Source of the DNA: Peribacillus sp044761985
Lineage (GTDB): Bacteria; Bacillota; Bacilli; Bacillales; DSM-1321
Length of the DNA: 64,000 bases
Direction of reading: 5' to 3'
Assembly: GCF_044761985.1 (NCBI RefSeq)
Contig: NZ_JBIWDK010000009.1
Coordinates: 65,216 to 129,215, forward strand
A model generated the notes under the pieces. The model was not told the DNA's origin. It worked only from the letters and a program-made list of their open reading frames with translations, and ran no database searches. The translations under genes were made by a program, and so were the position numbers. Positions 8,254-17,830 of the stretch are shown one piece after another (position 1 is the stretch's first letter; each line of letters starts with the position of its first letter).

Positions 8254-9213
8254 TCATTTCCCGTATTTCTTGTGATATATTTTTTTTGCTTTTTCCGTAT
8301 TGGCAAAATGTGTTTTCGTAAAGTCATTCAAGGCGTCGATCCCTTTTTCATGGATTAAGCGTGCCGCTGCCTCGTCGACGGCAAAGCCTGCTCCTTTGGG
8401 GATTCTAAAACCGGCCTTTTCGCTCAATAGGTCAAAGCGTTTCACAAATGCGTAACGAGCGAGAATCGAAGCGGCGGCAACGGAAAGATGAATGCCTTCC
8501 GCTTTCGTGCATAAATAGGTAGCGTTAGCCTGAAAGGGCTCCTGGCCTTTCAAATAATTGAAAAATACATTTGGCTGGGCGAATTGGTCTATCAGGACCG
8601 CCTCCGCTTGCTCTGGCTGTATTTTTTGAATAAGGTGCTTGATGGCTTGATTATGGAGGAGTGCTTTAATCTTTCCTTGAGACATCCCTTTTGCCTGAAG
8701 CATATTGTATTTCGGATTATCACACGTCAACAGGCTAAATGGGACAACATCCTTGATTTGTTTAGCAATTTCGATGATTTGTGGATCTTTCAGGTTTTTT
8801 GAATCTTGAACACCGAGTTCTTTCAATAAAAGTAGCTGTTCTTTTTTTGCATAGGCAGCAACGACGGTAATGGGGCCAAAATAATCGCCGGTCCCGACTT
8901 CATCGGAACCAATAACAGACATCGTGGCAATGTTGGCCGGCGGTAAATAACGATGAACTTTGACTGTGGAAGTGGATGAAGAGTCCGGTTTCTTCTTCGG
9001 GGTTACTGCATCCTTCTGCCATTTTGCAGCTTCCAATTCTGCATTTTTTCCTTGAAACAGGACCTTTCCGGATTTATAACCGGTTACGGTACAGAGCGGG
9101 GGCTTGGCTGAAAATATACTCCCAGGTGGAAGCTTTGCAACTGAGCTATTCATATAATGGGCTTTCATTGCTTGGATTTGGATAGGACTTGTAAGTAATA
9201 CAACATGGGACAT
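8254..9213 (-). CDS. rnhC: Ribonuclease HIII
   Basis: This 319-residue enzyme cleaves the RNA strand of RNA-DNA hybrids. Residues 1-85 form the N-terminal TBP-like substrate-binding domain that distinguishes HIII from HII. The catalytic domain begins near residue 100 with SVIGSDEVGTGDYFGPITVV, which holds the first acidic residues (Asp-Glu). Further conserved acids lie in AVLIDQFAQP and in the C-terminal half. Length is typical (B. subtilis RnhC is 313 residues). It is divergent from zapA, as in B. subtilis, and is read alone. Confidence 0.95.
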   Translation of the reverse strand: MSHVVLLTSPIQIQAMKAHYMNSSVAKLPPGSIFSAKPPLCTVTGYKSGKVLFQGKNAELEAAKWQKDAVTPKKKPDSSSTSTVKVHRYLPPANIATMSVIGSDEVGTGDYFGPITVVAAYAKKEQLLLLKELGVQDSKNLKDPQIIEIAKQIKDVVPFSLLTCDNPKYNMLQAKGMSQGKIKALLHNQAIKHLIQKIQPEQAEAVLIDQFAQPNVFFNYLKGQEPFQANATYLCTKAEGIHLSVAAASILARYAFVKRFDLLSEKAGFRIPKGAGFAVDEAAARLIHEKGIDALNDFTKTHFANTEKAKKIYHKKYGK

Positions 9214-9344
9214 AATTAATGGACTCCTCGCTCAATTTGATTTATTAAGGGATCATTCATACTAAAGGAATTTATAACTGACAAATTATTGCAATTTTTA
9301 TGCGAGAAATGACGATGTACTCTCTTTCATGACGAAAAAGTTCA

Positions 9345-9353
9345 TGATATGAT
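9345..9353 (+). promoter_or_regulatory. Candidate extended -10 promoter of zapA
   Basis: TATGAT at 9348-9353 is preceded by TG one base upstream (TGATATGAT), an extended -10 arrangement. The -35 region (TTTCAT, 17 bases upstream) is weak. It is the best candidate in the rnhC-zapA divergent gap. Confidence 0.55.
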
Positions 9354-9386
9354 AGAAATAGGATTGTTTAGATTGGAGGCATCATT

Positions 9387-9647
9387 TTGTCAGACGATAA
9401 ACGAAATAAAACGACAGTTGACATATACGGACAACCATATACAATCGTCGGTACGGAAAGCGCGAGTCATATGCGCCTAGTTGCTTCGATGGTCGACGAG
9501 AAAATGAGAGAAATCAGTATGAAAAACCCACATTTGGATACGAGTAAGCTTGCGGTACTGACCGCAGTGAACACGATCCACGAATATATTAAATTAAAAG
9601 ATGAACTGGACCAGCTTCAACTGGAATTAAAGAGAGAGAAGGACTGA
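9387..9647 (+). CDS. zapA: Cell division protein ZapA
   Basis: This 86-residue protein promotes FtsZ filament bundling and Z-ring assembly at midcell. The sequence TTVDIYGQPYTIVGTESASH is the ZapA N-terminal beta region, and the C-terminal half is a predicted coiled coil (KLKDELDQLQLELKRE). It uses a TTG start with a GGAGG site 9 bases upstream; no ATG is available near the N-terminus of the domain. The cvpA-type gene begins 5 bases after its stop, so the two are translationally close. Confidence 0.93.
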   Translation: MSDDKRNKTTVDIYGQPYTIVGTESASHMRLVASMVDEKMREISMKNPHLDTSKLAVLTAVNTIHEYIKLKDELDQLQLELKREKD

Positions 9648-9651
9648 GTAC

Positions 9652-10185
9652 ATGCTTGATTTAGCAATTCTGGCCATTCTTTTAATCGGTGTATTAATCG
9701 GTTTGAAGCGTGGCTTTATTTTACAACTGGTTCATATGACAGGTTTTATTGTAGCCTTCATTATTGCCTATGTCTTCTATGGGGATCTTGCCCCCAACTT
9801 GAAAATGTGGATTCCATTCCCTTCCATAGGTGATTCTTCGACGCTTAATATGTTTTTCGAATCGGTTGGGCTTGAGACGGCTTATTACAATGCCATCGCC
9901 TTTGCCATCGTGTTCTTTGCCACTAAGATTCTTTGGCAAATGCTTGGATCGATGCTCAATTTCATCACCTACCTGCCGATCCTAAAACAGTTGAATCGTT
10001 GGGGAGGCGCGATATTGGGATTTGCCGAAGTCTATCTTATCATGTTTATTATATTATACATAGGTGCCTTGCTGCCAATGGATTCTATCCAGGAACCGCT
10101 TACCGGCTCCTTCCTGGCAGAATCAATCGTGAAACATACTCCGTTCCTATCCGAACAGGTGGAAGACCTTTGGTTTAATAAGTAA
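9652..10185 (+). CDS. CvpA-family membrane protein (YshB-like)
   Basis: The 177-residue protein has four predicted membrane segments, at about 5-23, 28-47, 80-100 and 118-140. It begins with the CvpA pattern LDLAILAILLIGVLIGLKRGF. CvpA proteins are named for colicin V production in enterobacteria; in Bacillus the YshB homologue has no settled function. The gene begins 5 bases after zapA and precedes polX, the same order as B. subtilis zapA-yshB-polX. Only general membrane location can be inferred. Confidence 0.88.
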   Translation: MLDLAILAILLIGVLIGLKRGFILQLVHMTGFIVAFIIAYVFYGDLAPNLKMWIPFPSIGDSSTLNMFFESVGLETAYYNAIAFAIVFFATKILWQMLGSMLNFITYLPILKQLNRWGGAILGFAEVYLIMFIILYIGALLPMDSIQEPLTGSFLAESIVKHTPFLSEQVEDLWFNK

Positions 10186-10398
10186 ATTCATAAGCGCATT
10201 AAATTGGGGTCCATTACCTTTCAAAGTTGTAAACCGTCATCTTTGGAAGGGCGGGCCCTTTTCTGTGGATCAGCCTGGGATTACCTAATCGTTGATTCGT
10301 ATAAGTAATAATCGAACGGCTTGTACTTTGGCGTTAAGAAAGGTATCTTTAAGAAAGTATCCAAGGGAGTTTCCCTACTAATTTTGGTGGTGAAAAAA

Positions 10399-12117
10399 AT
10401 GACAATCAATAAAAAAGATATTATAAAATTATTAGAAAAGATAGCCATATACATGGAACTTAAAGGAGAAAATCCGTTTAAAGTATCGGCTTTCCGCAAG
10501 GCGGCTGGTGCATTGGAAACCGATGACCGGAGTCTAACGGCCATCGATGACTTTACGGCGTTGAATGGCATCGGGAAAGGGACGGCATCCGTCATTGAAG
10601 AATTTATCAATGAAGGGAAGTCGACCGTTCTTGAAGAGCTTCAGGAGCAGGTGCCGAAGGGCTTGATACCGCTTTTACAACTTCAGGGATTAGGCGGTAA
10701 AAAAATCGCCAAGCTACACAAAGAATTACATATTAATGATGTGAATGACCTTAAACTGGCATGTGTGGAGGGGCGTGTCGCGGCTCTGACCGGTTTCGGT
10801 AAAAAAACAGAAGAAAAGATCTTATCAGCCATTGCCGAGGCTGGATCAAGGCCTGACCGTCTTCCACTTGCTTTCATGAGACCGATTGCTGACGATATCG
10901 AGATGGCGATTGGCAATATGGAGCATATCACGCGCTCATCAAGAGCCGGCAGTATGCGAAGAATGAGGGAAACGGTTAAAGATCTTGATTTCATCATATC
11001 CACGGACCACCCAGAAGAGGTGAAGGAACAGCTTCTTTCATTGCCTGGCATTAAGCAAGTCATTGCCGCAGGTGATACAAAGGTTTCGGTCGTCCTTGAT
11101 TATGAATATGATATTTCTGTCGATTTCCGGATCGTGCAGGATAAAGAGTTCACCACGACTCTTCACCATTTCACCGGTTCGAAGGATCATAATGTCCGTA
11201 TGCGCCAGTTGGCTAAAGAACGGGGAGAAAAGATAAGTGAATATGGCGTGGAGGTAGCTGAAACGGGAGAAATTCTGACCTTCGAAACAGAAGAGCAATT
11301 TTACAATCATTTCGGCATCCCGCTCATTCCACCCGAATTACGTGAAGATGGGACGGAAGTGGAACAGTACAATGAAAGTGAACCGCTTATAACGGTAGAA
11401 GATATTCAGGGTGACCTGCATATGCATACCACTTGGAGCGATGGTGCTTATTCGATTGAAGAAATGGTTGAAGCATGTCGGGCCAAGGGCTATAAATATA
11501 TGGCCATCACTGACCATTCACAATACTTGAAAGTGGCGAATGGCTTGACTGCAGAGCGGTTGCGCGAACAAAAACAGATCATTCATGACATTAATGAAAA
11601 GTATGATGATTTTACGGTCCTATCAGGAATTGAAATGGATATCCTTCCAGATGGAACCCTTGATTACGATGATGAATTGCTGGCAGAGATGGACTTGGTC
11701 ATCGCCTCCATCCACTCGAGCTTTTCTCAGCCCCGGGAAACGATCATGGAACGATTAAAAACGGCATTGAATAACCCGCATGTCGATATTATTGCCCATC
11801 CGACAGGAAGAATCATCGGCAGACGATCGGGATATGATGTCGATATGGATATGCTAATTGAACTGGCACGCGAGACGAATACGGCACTTGAGTTGAATGC
11901 TAACCCGAACCGTTTGGACTTGGCTCCGCCTCATCTACGTAAAGCGCAAGAAGCGGGAGTGACGGTTGTGATCAATACTGATGCCCATAGTATTGATATG
12001 CTTGAACATATGCCGGTTGGCGTATCTTCTGCTAAAAAAGGATGGATTAAAAAAACAACGGTTCTTAACGGGATGGATACGGATGGTTTATTGACGTTTT
12101 TAAAGAGAAATGACTAA
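10399..12117 (+). CDS. polX: Family X DNA polymerase/3'-5' exonuclease PolX
   Basis: This 572-residue repair enzyme has an N-terminal family X polymerase part: helix-hairpin-helix segments FTALNGIGKGTASVIEE and LQLQGLGGKKIAKLHKEL, and a palm with DLDFIISTD. A C-terminal PHP domain starts near residue 340 with the metal-binding motif DLHMHTTWSDGAYS and continues with ITDHSQYL, GIEMDI and NTDAH. The PHP domain supplies Mn-dependent exonuclease and AP-endonuclease-type activity in base excision repair. The frame is open further upstream. The ATG at 10399 has a GGTGGTG site 7 bases before it and gives the usual length (570 residues in B. subtilis). Confidence 0.94.
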   Translation: MTINKKDIIKLLEKIAIYMELKGENPFKVSAFRKAAGALETDDRSLTAIDDFTALNGIGKGTASVIEEFINEGKSTVLEELQEQVPKGLIPLLQLQGLGGKKIAKLHKELHINDVNDLKLACVEGRVAALTGFGKKTEEKILSAIAEAGSRPDRLPLAFMRPIADDIEMAIGNMEHITRSSRAGSMRRMRETVKDLDFIISTDHPEEVKEQLLSLPGIKQVIAAGDTKVSVVLDYEYDISVDFRIVQDKEFTTTLHHFTGSKDHNVRMRQLAKERGEKISEYGVEVAETGEILTFETEEQFYNHFGIPLIPPELREDGTEVEQYNESEPLITVEDIQGDLHMHTTWSDGAYSIEEMVEACRAKGYKYMAITDHSQYLKVANGLTAERLREQKQIIHDINEKYDDFTVLSGIEMDILPDGTLDYDDELLAEMDLVIASIHSSFSQPRETIMERLKTALNNPHVDIIAHPTGRIIGRRSGYDVDMDMLIELARETNTALELNANPNRLDLAPPHLRKAQEAGVTVVINTDAHSIDMLEHMPVGVSSAKKGWIKKTTVLNGMDTDGLLTFLKRND

Positions 12118-12149
12118 TTATTTACTCACTGAGGAGGAGTCTTAACTCC

Positions 12150-14504
12150 ATGCATAATAAAGCTTTAAAGACATTGGAATTTGATAAAATTAGAGAACAA
12201 TTGGTTTCCCATGCTTCGTCTGCAATCGGGAAGGAGAAGGCACAGCAATTAATGCCTTCCACCGACTTCGAGGAAGTATCGAGATGGCAGGATGAAACGG
12301 ATGAGGCGGCTAAAATTGTCCGGTTAAAAGGTAATCTTCCATTGGGAGGGATATTCGATATCCGCCTGCAGGCTAAAAGGGCGCAAATCGGGGGCATGTT
12401 ATCCCCGATGGAATTGATGGAAACGGCTAGCACCATTCGTGCTGGTCGGATCTTGACTCGATTTTTCGAAGAAATCGCGGAACAGGAGATTGAAGTTCCG
12501 TTATTGGCTGAGTTTATCGATTCGCTTCATCCCTTGATTGATTTGCAACAGGAAATTACCTATGCTATTAGCGAACATGGGGAAGTGATGGATTCGGCAA
12601 GCGATAAGTTGCGCACGCTTCGTAACCAGATTCGCACGAATGAAAGCAGGGTTCGTGAAAAACTCGAAAGCATGATTCGTTCTTCGAATGCAACGAAAAT
12701 GTTGTCAGATGCCATCATTACGATTCGAAATGACCGCTTTGTCATTCCTGTAAAACAGGAATACCGTAGTGTGTATGGTGGAATCATCCATGACCAATCT
12801 TCTTCAGGACAAACGCTGTTCATTGAACCACAGGTGATTGTCCAATTAAATAATGTCCTTCAGGAAACACGTGTAAAGGAAACACAGGAAATCGAACGCA
12901 TTTTGGTCGAGATTTCCGAAAAAGTAGGTGAGTTCACTCCAGAACTATTCCATAACGTCAAGGTGCTTGCCCATGTGGATTTCCTTGTTGCAAAGGCAAA
13001 ATACGCCAAAGCGATAAAAGGGTCGAAACCACGTTTGAACAATGAAGGCCGCGTGAAACTATTCAAGGCGAAACACCCGCTTATTCCAGCGGATGTAGTC
13101 GTTGCCAATGATATCTTCCTTGGAGAAGATTTTACGACGATTGTCATCACCGGACCGAATACAGGAGGTAAGACGGTAACACTCAAAACAATAGGCATTT
13201 GTACGTTAATGGCCCAGGCAGGTCTGCAAATCCCTGCTCTTGATGGTTCTGAAACGGCCGTATTCTCCTCCATCTATGCAGATATCGGGGATGAACAGTC
13301 AATCGAACAAAGCTTGAGTACGTTCTCTTCCCATATGGTCAATATTGTCGATATATTAAAGAATGTCGACCATGAAAGCCTTGTATTGTTCGACGAACTT
13401 GGAGCGGGAACCGATCCTCAAGAAGGTGCCGCACTGGCGATTTCCATATTGGATGAAGTCTACAAGCGTGGTGCGCGCGTGATTGCCACCACCCACTATC
13501 CTGAGTTGAAAGCCTATGGGTATGACCGTGAAGGCGTCATTAATGCAAGCGTTGAATTCAACGTCGAGACTTTGAGCCCGACCTATAAGCTCCTTATCGG
13601 TGTTCCTGGTCGGAGTAATGCATTTGAAATTTCCAAGCGTCTTGGTTTGGAAGAGAGCGTCATTAGCAATGCCCGTAGCCATATTGGCGAGGATACGAAT
13701 AAAGTCGAGAATATGATAGCTTCTCTTGAAGATAGCCGTAAGAAGGCAGAAGAAGAGGAACTAGAAGCAGCCGAGCTTCTAAAACAGGCCGACATTCTGC
13801 ACAAGGACCTTCAAAAGCAAATGGAACAGTATAATGAAGAACGAGATGCGATGGGTGAAAAAGCGGCTAAAGAAGCAGAGGCAATCGTTGAACAAGCGAA
13901 AAAAGAAGCGGAAGCGATCATTGCTGACTTGCGCCAACTCCGTTTTGAAAAGCATGCCGATGTAAAAGAGCACGAACTGATCGATGCGAAAAAACGGCTG
14001 GAAGAAGCAGCGCCAAAAGTGAAGAAGTCAACCAAAAAAGCAGCTAAGCCTTTGGATAAAACTCTGAAACCTGGAGATGAAGTAAAGGTTGTAAGCTTTG
14101 GACAAAAAGGTAGTCTGATTGAAAAAGTCTCAAATAATGAATGGCAGGTACAAATTGGCATCATGAAAATGAAGGTGAAAGAGTCCGACCTTGAATTCAT
14201 TAAAACGACAAAGGCGAAAGAAACGAAGCCGTTAACCACGATCAAAGGAAGAGATTATCATGTTAGCCTGGAGCTAGACCTTCGTGGGGAACGATATGAA
14301 AGTGCATTGTCGAGGGTCGAAAAGTATGTGGATGATGCATTGTTGGCAGGATATTCCCGTGTGTCCATCATTCATGGTAAGGGGACGGGAGCGCTCCGGT
14401 CCGGGGTTCAAGAATATTTGAAGAATCACAGATCAGTCAAGAAAATCCGTTTCGGGGAAGCTGGAGAAGGCGGAACTGGTGTGACGGTCGTAGAATTTAA
14501 ATAA
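12150..14504 (+). CDS. mutS2: Endonuclease MutS2
   Basis: This 784-residue protein of the MutS2 group lacks the mismatch-recognition domain of MutS. It has a helical core and clamp, then an ATPase with Walker A GPNTGGKTVTLKTIG near residue 335 and Walker B LVLFDELGAGTDP. A long charged coiled coil (residues about 515-640) follows, then a KOW-like segment. The C-terminal Smr nuclease domain contains LDLRGERYESAL and IIHGKGTGALR. In B. subtilis MutS2 acts on collided ribosomes and branched DNA rather than in classical mismatch repair. A GAGGAGG site precedes the ATG. It lies 32 bases after polX, probably in the same operon. Confidence 0.96.
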   Translation: MHNKALKTLEFDKIREQLVSHASSAIGKEKAQQLMPSTDFEEVSRWQDETDEAAKIVRLKGNLPLGGIFDIRLQAKRAQIGGMLSPMELMETASTIRAGRILTRFFEEIAEQEIEVPLLAEFIDSLHPLIDLQQEITYAISEHGEVMDSASDKLRTLRNQIRTNESRVREKLESMIRSSNATKMLSDAIITIRNDRFVIPVKQEYRSVYGGIIHDQSSSGQTLFIEPQVIVQLNNVLQETRVKETQEIERILVEISEKVGEFTPELFHNVKVLAHVDFLVAKAKYAKAIKGSKPRLNNEGRVKLFKAKHPLIPADVVVANDIFLGEDFTTIVITGPNTGGKTVTLKTIGICTLMAQAGLQIPALDGSETAVFSSIYADIGDEQSIEQSLSTFSSHMVNIVDILKNVDHESLVLFDELGAGTDPQEGAALAISILDEVYKRGARVIATTHYPELKAYGYDREGVINASVEFNVETLSPTYKLLIGVPGRSNAFEISKRLGLEESVISNARSHIGEDTNKVENMIASLEDSRKKAEEEELEAAELLKQADILHKDLQKQMEQYNEERDAMGEKAAKEAEAIVEQAKKEAEAIIADLRQLRFEKHADVKEHELIDAKKRLEEAAPKVKKSTKKAAKPLDKTLKPGDEVKVVSFGQKGSLIEKVSNNEWQVQIGIMKMKVKESDLEFIKTTKAKETKPLTTIKGRDYHVSLELDLRGERYESALSRVEKYVDDALLAGYSRVSIIHGKGTGALRSGVQEYLKNHRSVKKIRFGEAGEGGTGVTVVEFK

Positions 14505-14510
14505 AAGGAA

Positions 14511-14548
14511 AGTGGCCATTCAGGCACGCTGCTTAGCAGGAATGGCCG
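14511..14548 (+). other. Hairpin between mutS2 and the DUF350 gene
   Basis: GGCCATTC and GAATGGCC arms enclose a second small stem (CTGCTTAGCAG). No T run follows, so this is not a standard terminator. It may be an RNA-processing or stability element. Confidence 0.5.
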
Positions 14549-14570
14549 AATACCGTTAGGGAGTTGTCTC

Positions 14571-14978
14571 ATGGAGAACATATGGGAAAATGAGTATGTG
14601 TATATAGCAGCCAGATATAGTGTCGTTATATTATGCATAATTGTTTTTTTAGCCGTTTTTGAACTTGTCACCAAGTACAAAAACTGGGAGGAAATCAAAC
14701 AGGGGAATTTATCTGTCGCGATGGCCACCGGGGGCAAGATTTTTGGAATCGCCTATGTGTTCCAACAGTCCATTCTCCATCAGAACTCGCTACTTACAAT
14801 GATAGGCTGGGGTGTATACGGTTTTATCCTGCTACTCATCGGTTATTTTATTTTTGAATTTATGACCCCGGGATTTAAAATAGATGAAGAGATACAAAAA
14901 GATAATCGGGCAGTGGGATTTCTTGCGATGATCATTTCAATCGCCCTATCCTTTGTCATCGGCGCTGGAATATCTTAA
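14571..14978 (+). CDS. DUF350 family membrane protein (YshE-like)
   Basis: The 135-residue protein has four hydrophobic segments (about 12-33, 50-66, 76-96 and 113-133), separated by short loops rich in charged residues. The motif QGNLSVAMATGGKIFGIA resembles the conserved region of DUF350 proteins, which are small inner-membrane proteins of unknown function. It follows mutS2 by 66 bases, as yshE follows mutSB in B. subtilis. No catalytic motif is visible. Confidence 0.82.
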   Translation: MENIWENEYVYIAARYSVVILCIIVFLAVFELVTKYKNWEEIKQGNLSVAMATGGKIFGIAYVFQQSILHQNSLLTMIGWGVYGFILLLIGYFIFEFMTPGFKIDEEIQKDNRAVGFLAMIISIALSFVIGAGIS

Positions 14979-15003
14979 TGTCCTGCATGAGAGGGAGAAA
15001 ACT

Positions 15004-15087
15004 GTGGAGAAGCTTGCAAAAGTTTTAATTATTTGTTGCGGAATTTTTTTTCTGCTCGGAATCATCTATATGGTATTCTTGACCTGA
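15004..15087 (+). CDS. Small membrane peptide, 27 residues
   Basis: A GTG at 15004 with a GAGGGAG site 6-7 bases upstream opens a 27-codon frame ending with TGA at 15085-15087. The peptide starts MEKLAKVLIICC and is almost entirely hydrophobic apart from the first four residues, giving one transmembrane helix ending in MVFLT. It lies 25 bases after the DUF350 gene and directly before that transcript's terminator. This suggests it is translated from the same mRNA. I do not recognise a family. A non-coding 3' tail is the alternative. Confidence 0.55.
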   Translation: MEKLAKVLIICCGIFFLLGIIYMVFLT

Positions 15088-15128
15088 AAAGAAGCGGCCG
15101 TTGCGTCGCTTCTTTATTTGGGTTCTTT
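15087..15128 (+). terminator. Terminator of the zapA-DUF350 region
   Basis: AAAGAAGCG (15088-15096) pairs with CGCTTCTTT (15107-15115). A T-rich tract follows, with seven T residues further on. Confidence 0.82.
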
Positions 15129-15173
15129 TTTTATATAATTATTTACGAAGCCTAGTACATGGAGGAAGAAATA

Positions 15174-15926
15174 ATGGTTCAGCCTAAACTGATAAGGAAA
15201 ATTGAAGAGCTATCAATGAACGCTTTGCCGGCATTGCAAACGCAGTTGTGTGATGGGTGGGTTTTACGCTTTGCCGATGGGTATACCAAAAGGGCAAATT
15301 CGGTTAATCCCCTTTATCCTTCTTATGAAGATGTGAATAGAAAAATAGAATCTAGTGAAAAAGCTTTCTTGGAACGGAACATCCAAATGTCTTATAAAAT
15401 CACTCCACTGGCTAGTCCGGACGATTTAGACGATACCCTTGAAGCCTTGAATTATAGTATCGAAAGTAGGACCAGTGTGCAAGCTTTGTCATTAGCACAT
15501 ATGGAAGTACCGAGTTTAACCAATGTGCTCATATATAACGAGATGCCAGAAGCGCGGTTTGCAGATTTTTGTAGATTAAATAACATACATAAAAGAAATC
15601 AGCCCATTTTCAGGAAGGTGCTGGAACAAATCATTCCAACTACCTGTTTTATCTTTTTGACGGATGAAAAGGAGAAAACGCTAGCATGTGGACTCGGTGT
15701 TCTGGAGGATGAATACCTAGGTCTATTTAATATCGCCACCGAGGAGGCCTACCGAAACCGGGGCTATGGAACGAAACTCGTTACAAATCTCCTGTATTGG
15801 GGAAAGGAGAATGGAGCGAATAACGCCTATCTCCAAGTGGTGTTAACGAATGAACCTGCACGGAATCTTTATGCAACATTAGGTTTTAAAGAACTCTATC
15901 GATATTGGTTTAGGGTTAGAAACTGA
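15174..15926 (+). CDS. GNAT family N-acetyltransferase
   Basis: This protein has about 250 residues. The C-terminal GNAT fold shows the acetyl-CoA-binding motif A sequence FNIATEEAYRNRGYGTKLV (R/Q-x-x-G-x-G/A pattern), followed by NAYLQVVLTNEPARNLYATLGF (motif B). The N-terminal half (residues 1-125) is a divergent GNAT-like region (LPALQTQLCDGWVLRFADGYTKRANSVNPL) found in a two-domain GNAT subgroup. I place the start at the ATG at 15174 because GGAGG at 15161-15165 lies 8 bases before it; the ATG at 15159 has no ribosome site. The acceptor substrate is unknown. Its terminators and spacing suggest a single-gene unit. Confidence 0.85.
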   Translation: MVQPKLIRKIEELSMNALPALQTQLCDGWVLRFADGYTKRANSVNPLYPSYEDVNRKIESSEKAFLERNIQMSYKITPLASPDDLDDTLEALNYSIESRTSVQALSLAHMEVPSLTNVLIYNEMPEARFADFCRLNNIHKRNQPIFRKVLEQIIPTTCFIFLTDEKEKTLACGLGVLEDEYLGLFNIATEEAYRNRGYGTKLVTNLLYWGKENGANNAYLQVVLTNEPARNLYATLGFKELYRYWFRVRN

Positions 15927-16057
15927 ACGAGGAGTCATGCCTAATCCTAACTGTTAATTGAATCGAAAATCCCCTCATGAATATTTTTAATACGAAGGAG
16001 TTAAATCCTCTTCAACCGATTATCCTCCTTTATGCTTATTTTTTCTGAATACAGTAA

Positions 16058-16086
16058 TTGTAAGAAAATACCGGTTGTATTATAAT
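16058..16086 (+). promoter_or_regulatory. Sigma-A promoter of lcfA
   Basis: TTGTAA at 16058-16063, a 17-base spacer, and TATAAT at 16081-16086. No canonical FadR operator is present around it; an AT-rich imperfect palindrome at about 16091-16109 matches the FadR consensus only in one half. Confidence 0.75.
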
Positions 16087-16124
16087 GAGTATGAGTATTA
16101 AGAATATTCAGAAGGAGGGGGCAA

Positions 16125-17822
16125 ATGAGCAATAAGCCATGGCAAGCCATGTATCCGGAACAAATACCAACCGTTTTAACCTACGATGATAAACCTCTTT
16201 ATTCATTATTGAAGGAGGCTGCAGATGAATTTCCAGATAAGGTGTCCATACATTTCCAGGGAAAGGAATTAACTTTCAAAGAAGTTTATGAATCTGCTAC
16301 GAAGTTTGCATCCTACTTAAAGAGCATCGGTCTCCAAAAGGGAGAGCGTGTTGCGGTCATGCTTCCTAACTGCCCACAGGGAGTCATCAGCTTTTTTGGA
16401 ATTTTGATGGCTGGTGGAGTGGTCGTCCAAACGAATCCTACCTATACGGAACGTGAATTAGAACATCAAATGAAGGATTCTGGAGCGAAGATCATCATAG
16501 CGATGGACATATTATTTCCTCGTGTCACCGCAGTCGCCCGGAGTACGGAAATCGAACATATTATTGTAACCGCTATCAAGGAGTACTTGCCTTTCCCGAA
16601 GAATCTTATCTATCCGTTCATTCAAAAGAAGGAATATGGCATAGTGGTCAAAGTGGAGCATGAAGGAAATCATCATTTATTCACGGAAATCATGAAGCGG
16701 AAAATGTCAGAAGAAATAGCAGAGCCAATCGATGTGGAGAATGACTTGGCGCTCTTGCAATATACCGGGGGGACAACCGGTTTCCCTAAAGGTGTCATGC
16801 TTACCCACAAGAATGTACTTGCGAATACGAAAATGTGCAATGCTTGGCTTTATAGATGTAAACGAGGCGAAGAGCGGATTCTGGCTATCCTACCATTCTT
16901 TCATGTGTACGGATTGACGACAGTTTTGATTCTTTCCGTTATGGAAGGAAATACGATGATCATCATGCCGAAGTTTGATGTCGAGTCTACATTGAAAACT
17001 ATTCAAAAGCAGAGACCGACATTGTTTCCAGGGGCACCTACGATGTATATCGGTCTATTGAATCATCCTGACGTCTCCAAGTATGACCTGTCCTCCATTG
17101 AAGCGTGCATGAGTGGATCGGCACCCCTTCCATTAGAAGTTCAGGAGCAATTTGAGAAAGTGACGGGTGGAAAGCTAGTTGAAGGTTTTGGTCTTTCGGA
17201 GACATCTCCAGTTACCCATGCCAATTTCATTTGGGATCAACCTCGTGTCAAAGGAAGCATCGGTTTGCCTTGGCCGGATACAGACTCAGTGATCCTTTCG
17301 TTGGAAACGGGAGAAGAACTTCCTCCAAATGAAATCGGTGAAATAGCGATTAAGGGGCCCCAGGTTATGAAGGGCTATTGGAATCGTCCTGAAGACACGG
17401 AAAACACATTTAAAAACGGCTGGCTTCTTACGGGTGATTTAGGTTATATGGATGAAAAAGGGTTCTTTTATGTAGTGGAACGCAAGAAGGATACAATAAT
17501 TGCAGGTGGATTTAATATTTATCCACGTGAGGTGGAAGAGGTTCTGTATGAACATGAGGCCGTTCAGGAAGTAGTAGTGGCAGGGATTCCTGATCCATAT
17601 CGTGGGGAAACCGTCAAAGCCTATGTTGTATTGAAGAACGGCGCAAGTGTAACGGAAGAGGAATTGAATCAGTTTGTGAGAAAGAGCTTAGCTTCCTATA
17701 AGGTACCACGTCTTTATGAATTTAGAGAGGAACTACCTAAAACGACCATTGGTAAGATTTTGAGGAGAGTCCTAATTGATGAGGAAAAGAAAAAAATCCC
17801 ACCAGAAAAAAAGGAGGCGTAA
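16125..17822 (+). CDS. lcfA: Long-chain-fatty-acid--CoA ligase
   Basis: This 565-residue acyl-CoA synthetase of the AMP-forming superfamily activates long-chain fatty acids with ATP and CoA for beta-oxidation. Motifs seen are the P-loop-like YTGGTTGFPKGVMLTHKN near residue 215, the adenylate motif VEGFGLSETSPVTH, the hinge LTGDLGYMDEKGFFYVVERKKD, and the C-terminal catalytic lysine region LPKTTIGKILRRVL. GAAGGAGGGGG lies just before the ATG. It heads the lcfA-fadR-fadB-etfB-etfA cluster, the same order as in B. subtilis. Confidence 0.95.
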   Translation: MSNKPWQAMYPEQIPTVLTYDDKPLYSLLKEAADEFPDKVSIHFQGKELTFKEVYESATKFASYLKSIGLQKGERVAVMLPNCPQGVISFFGILMAGGVVVQTNPTYTERELEHQMKDSGAKIIIAMDILFPRVTAVARSTEIEHIIVTAIKEYLPFPKNLIYPFIQKKEYGIVVKVEHEGNHHLFTEIMKRKMSEEIAEPIDVENDLALLQYTGGTTGFPKGVMLTHKNVLANTKMCNAWLYRCKRGEERILAILPFFHVYGLTTVLILSVMEGNTMIIMPKFDVESTLKTIQKQRPTLFPGAPTMYIGLLNHPDVSKYDLSSIEACMSGSAPLPLEVQEQFEKVTGGKLVEGFGLSETSPVTHANFIWDQPRVKGSIGLPWPDTDSVILSLETGEELPPNEIGEIAIKGPQVMKGYWNRPEDTENTFKNGWLLTGDLGYMDEKGFFYVVERKKDTIIAGGFNIYPREVEEVLYEHEAVQEVVVAGIPDPYRGETVKAYVVLKNGASVTEEELNQFVRKSLASYKVPRLYEFREELPKTTIGKILRRVLIDEEKKKIPPEKKEA

Positions 17823-17830
17823 ACATCTTA

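Noticed and set aside
16091..16109. AT-rich palindrome before lcfA as a FadR operator
   Set aside because: Only the right half (ATTCA) agrees with the consensus; the left half does not.
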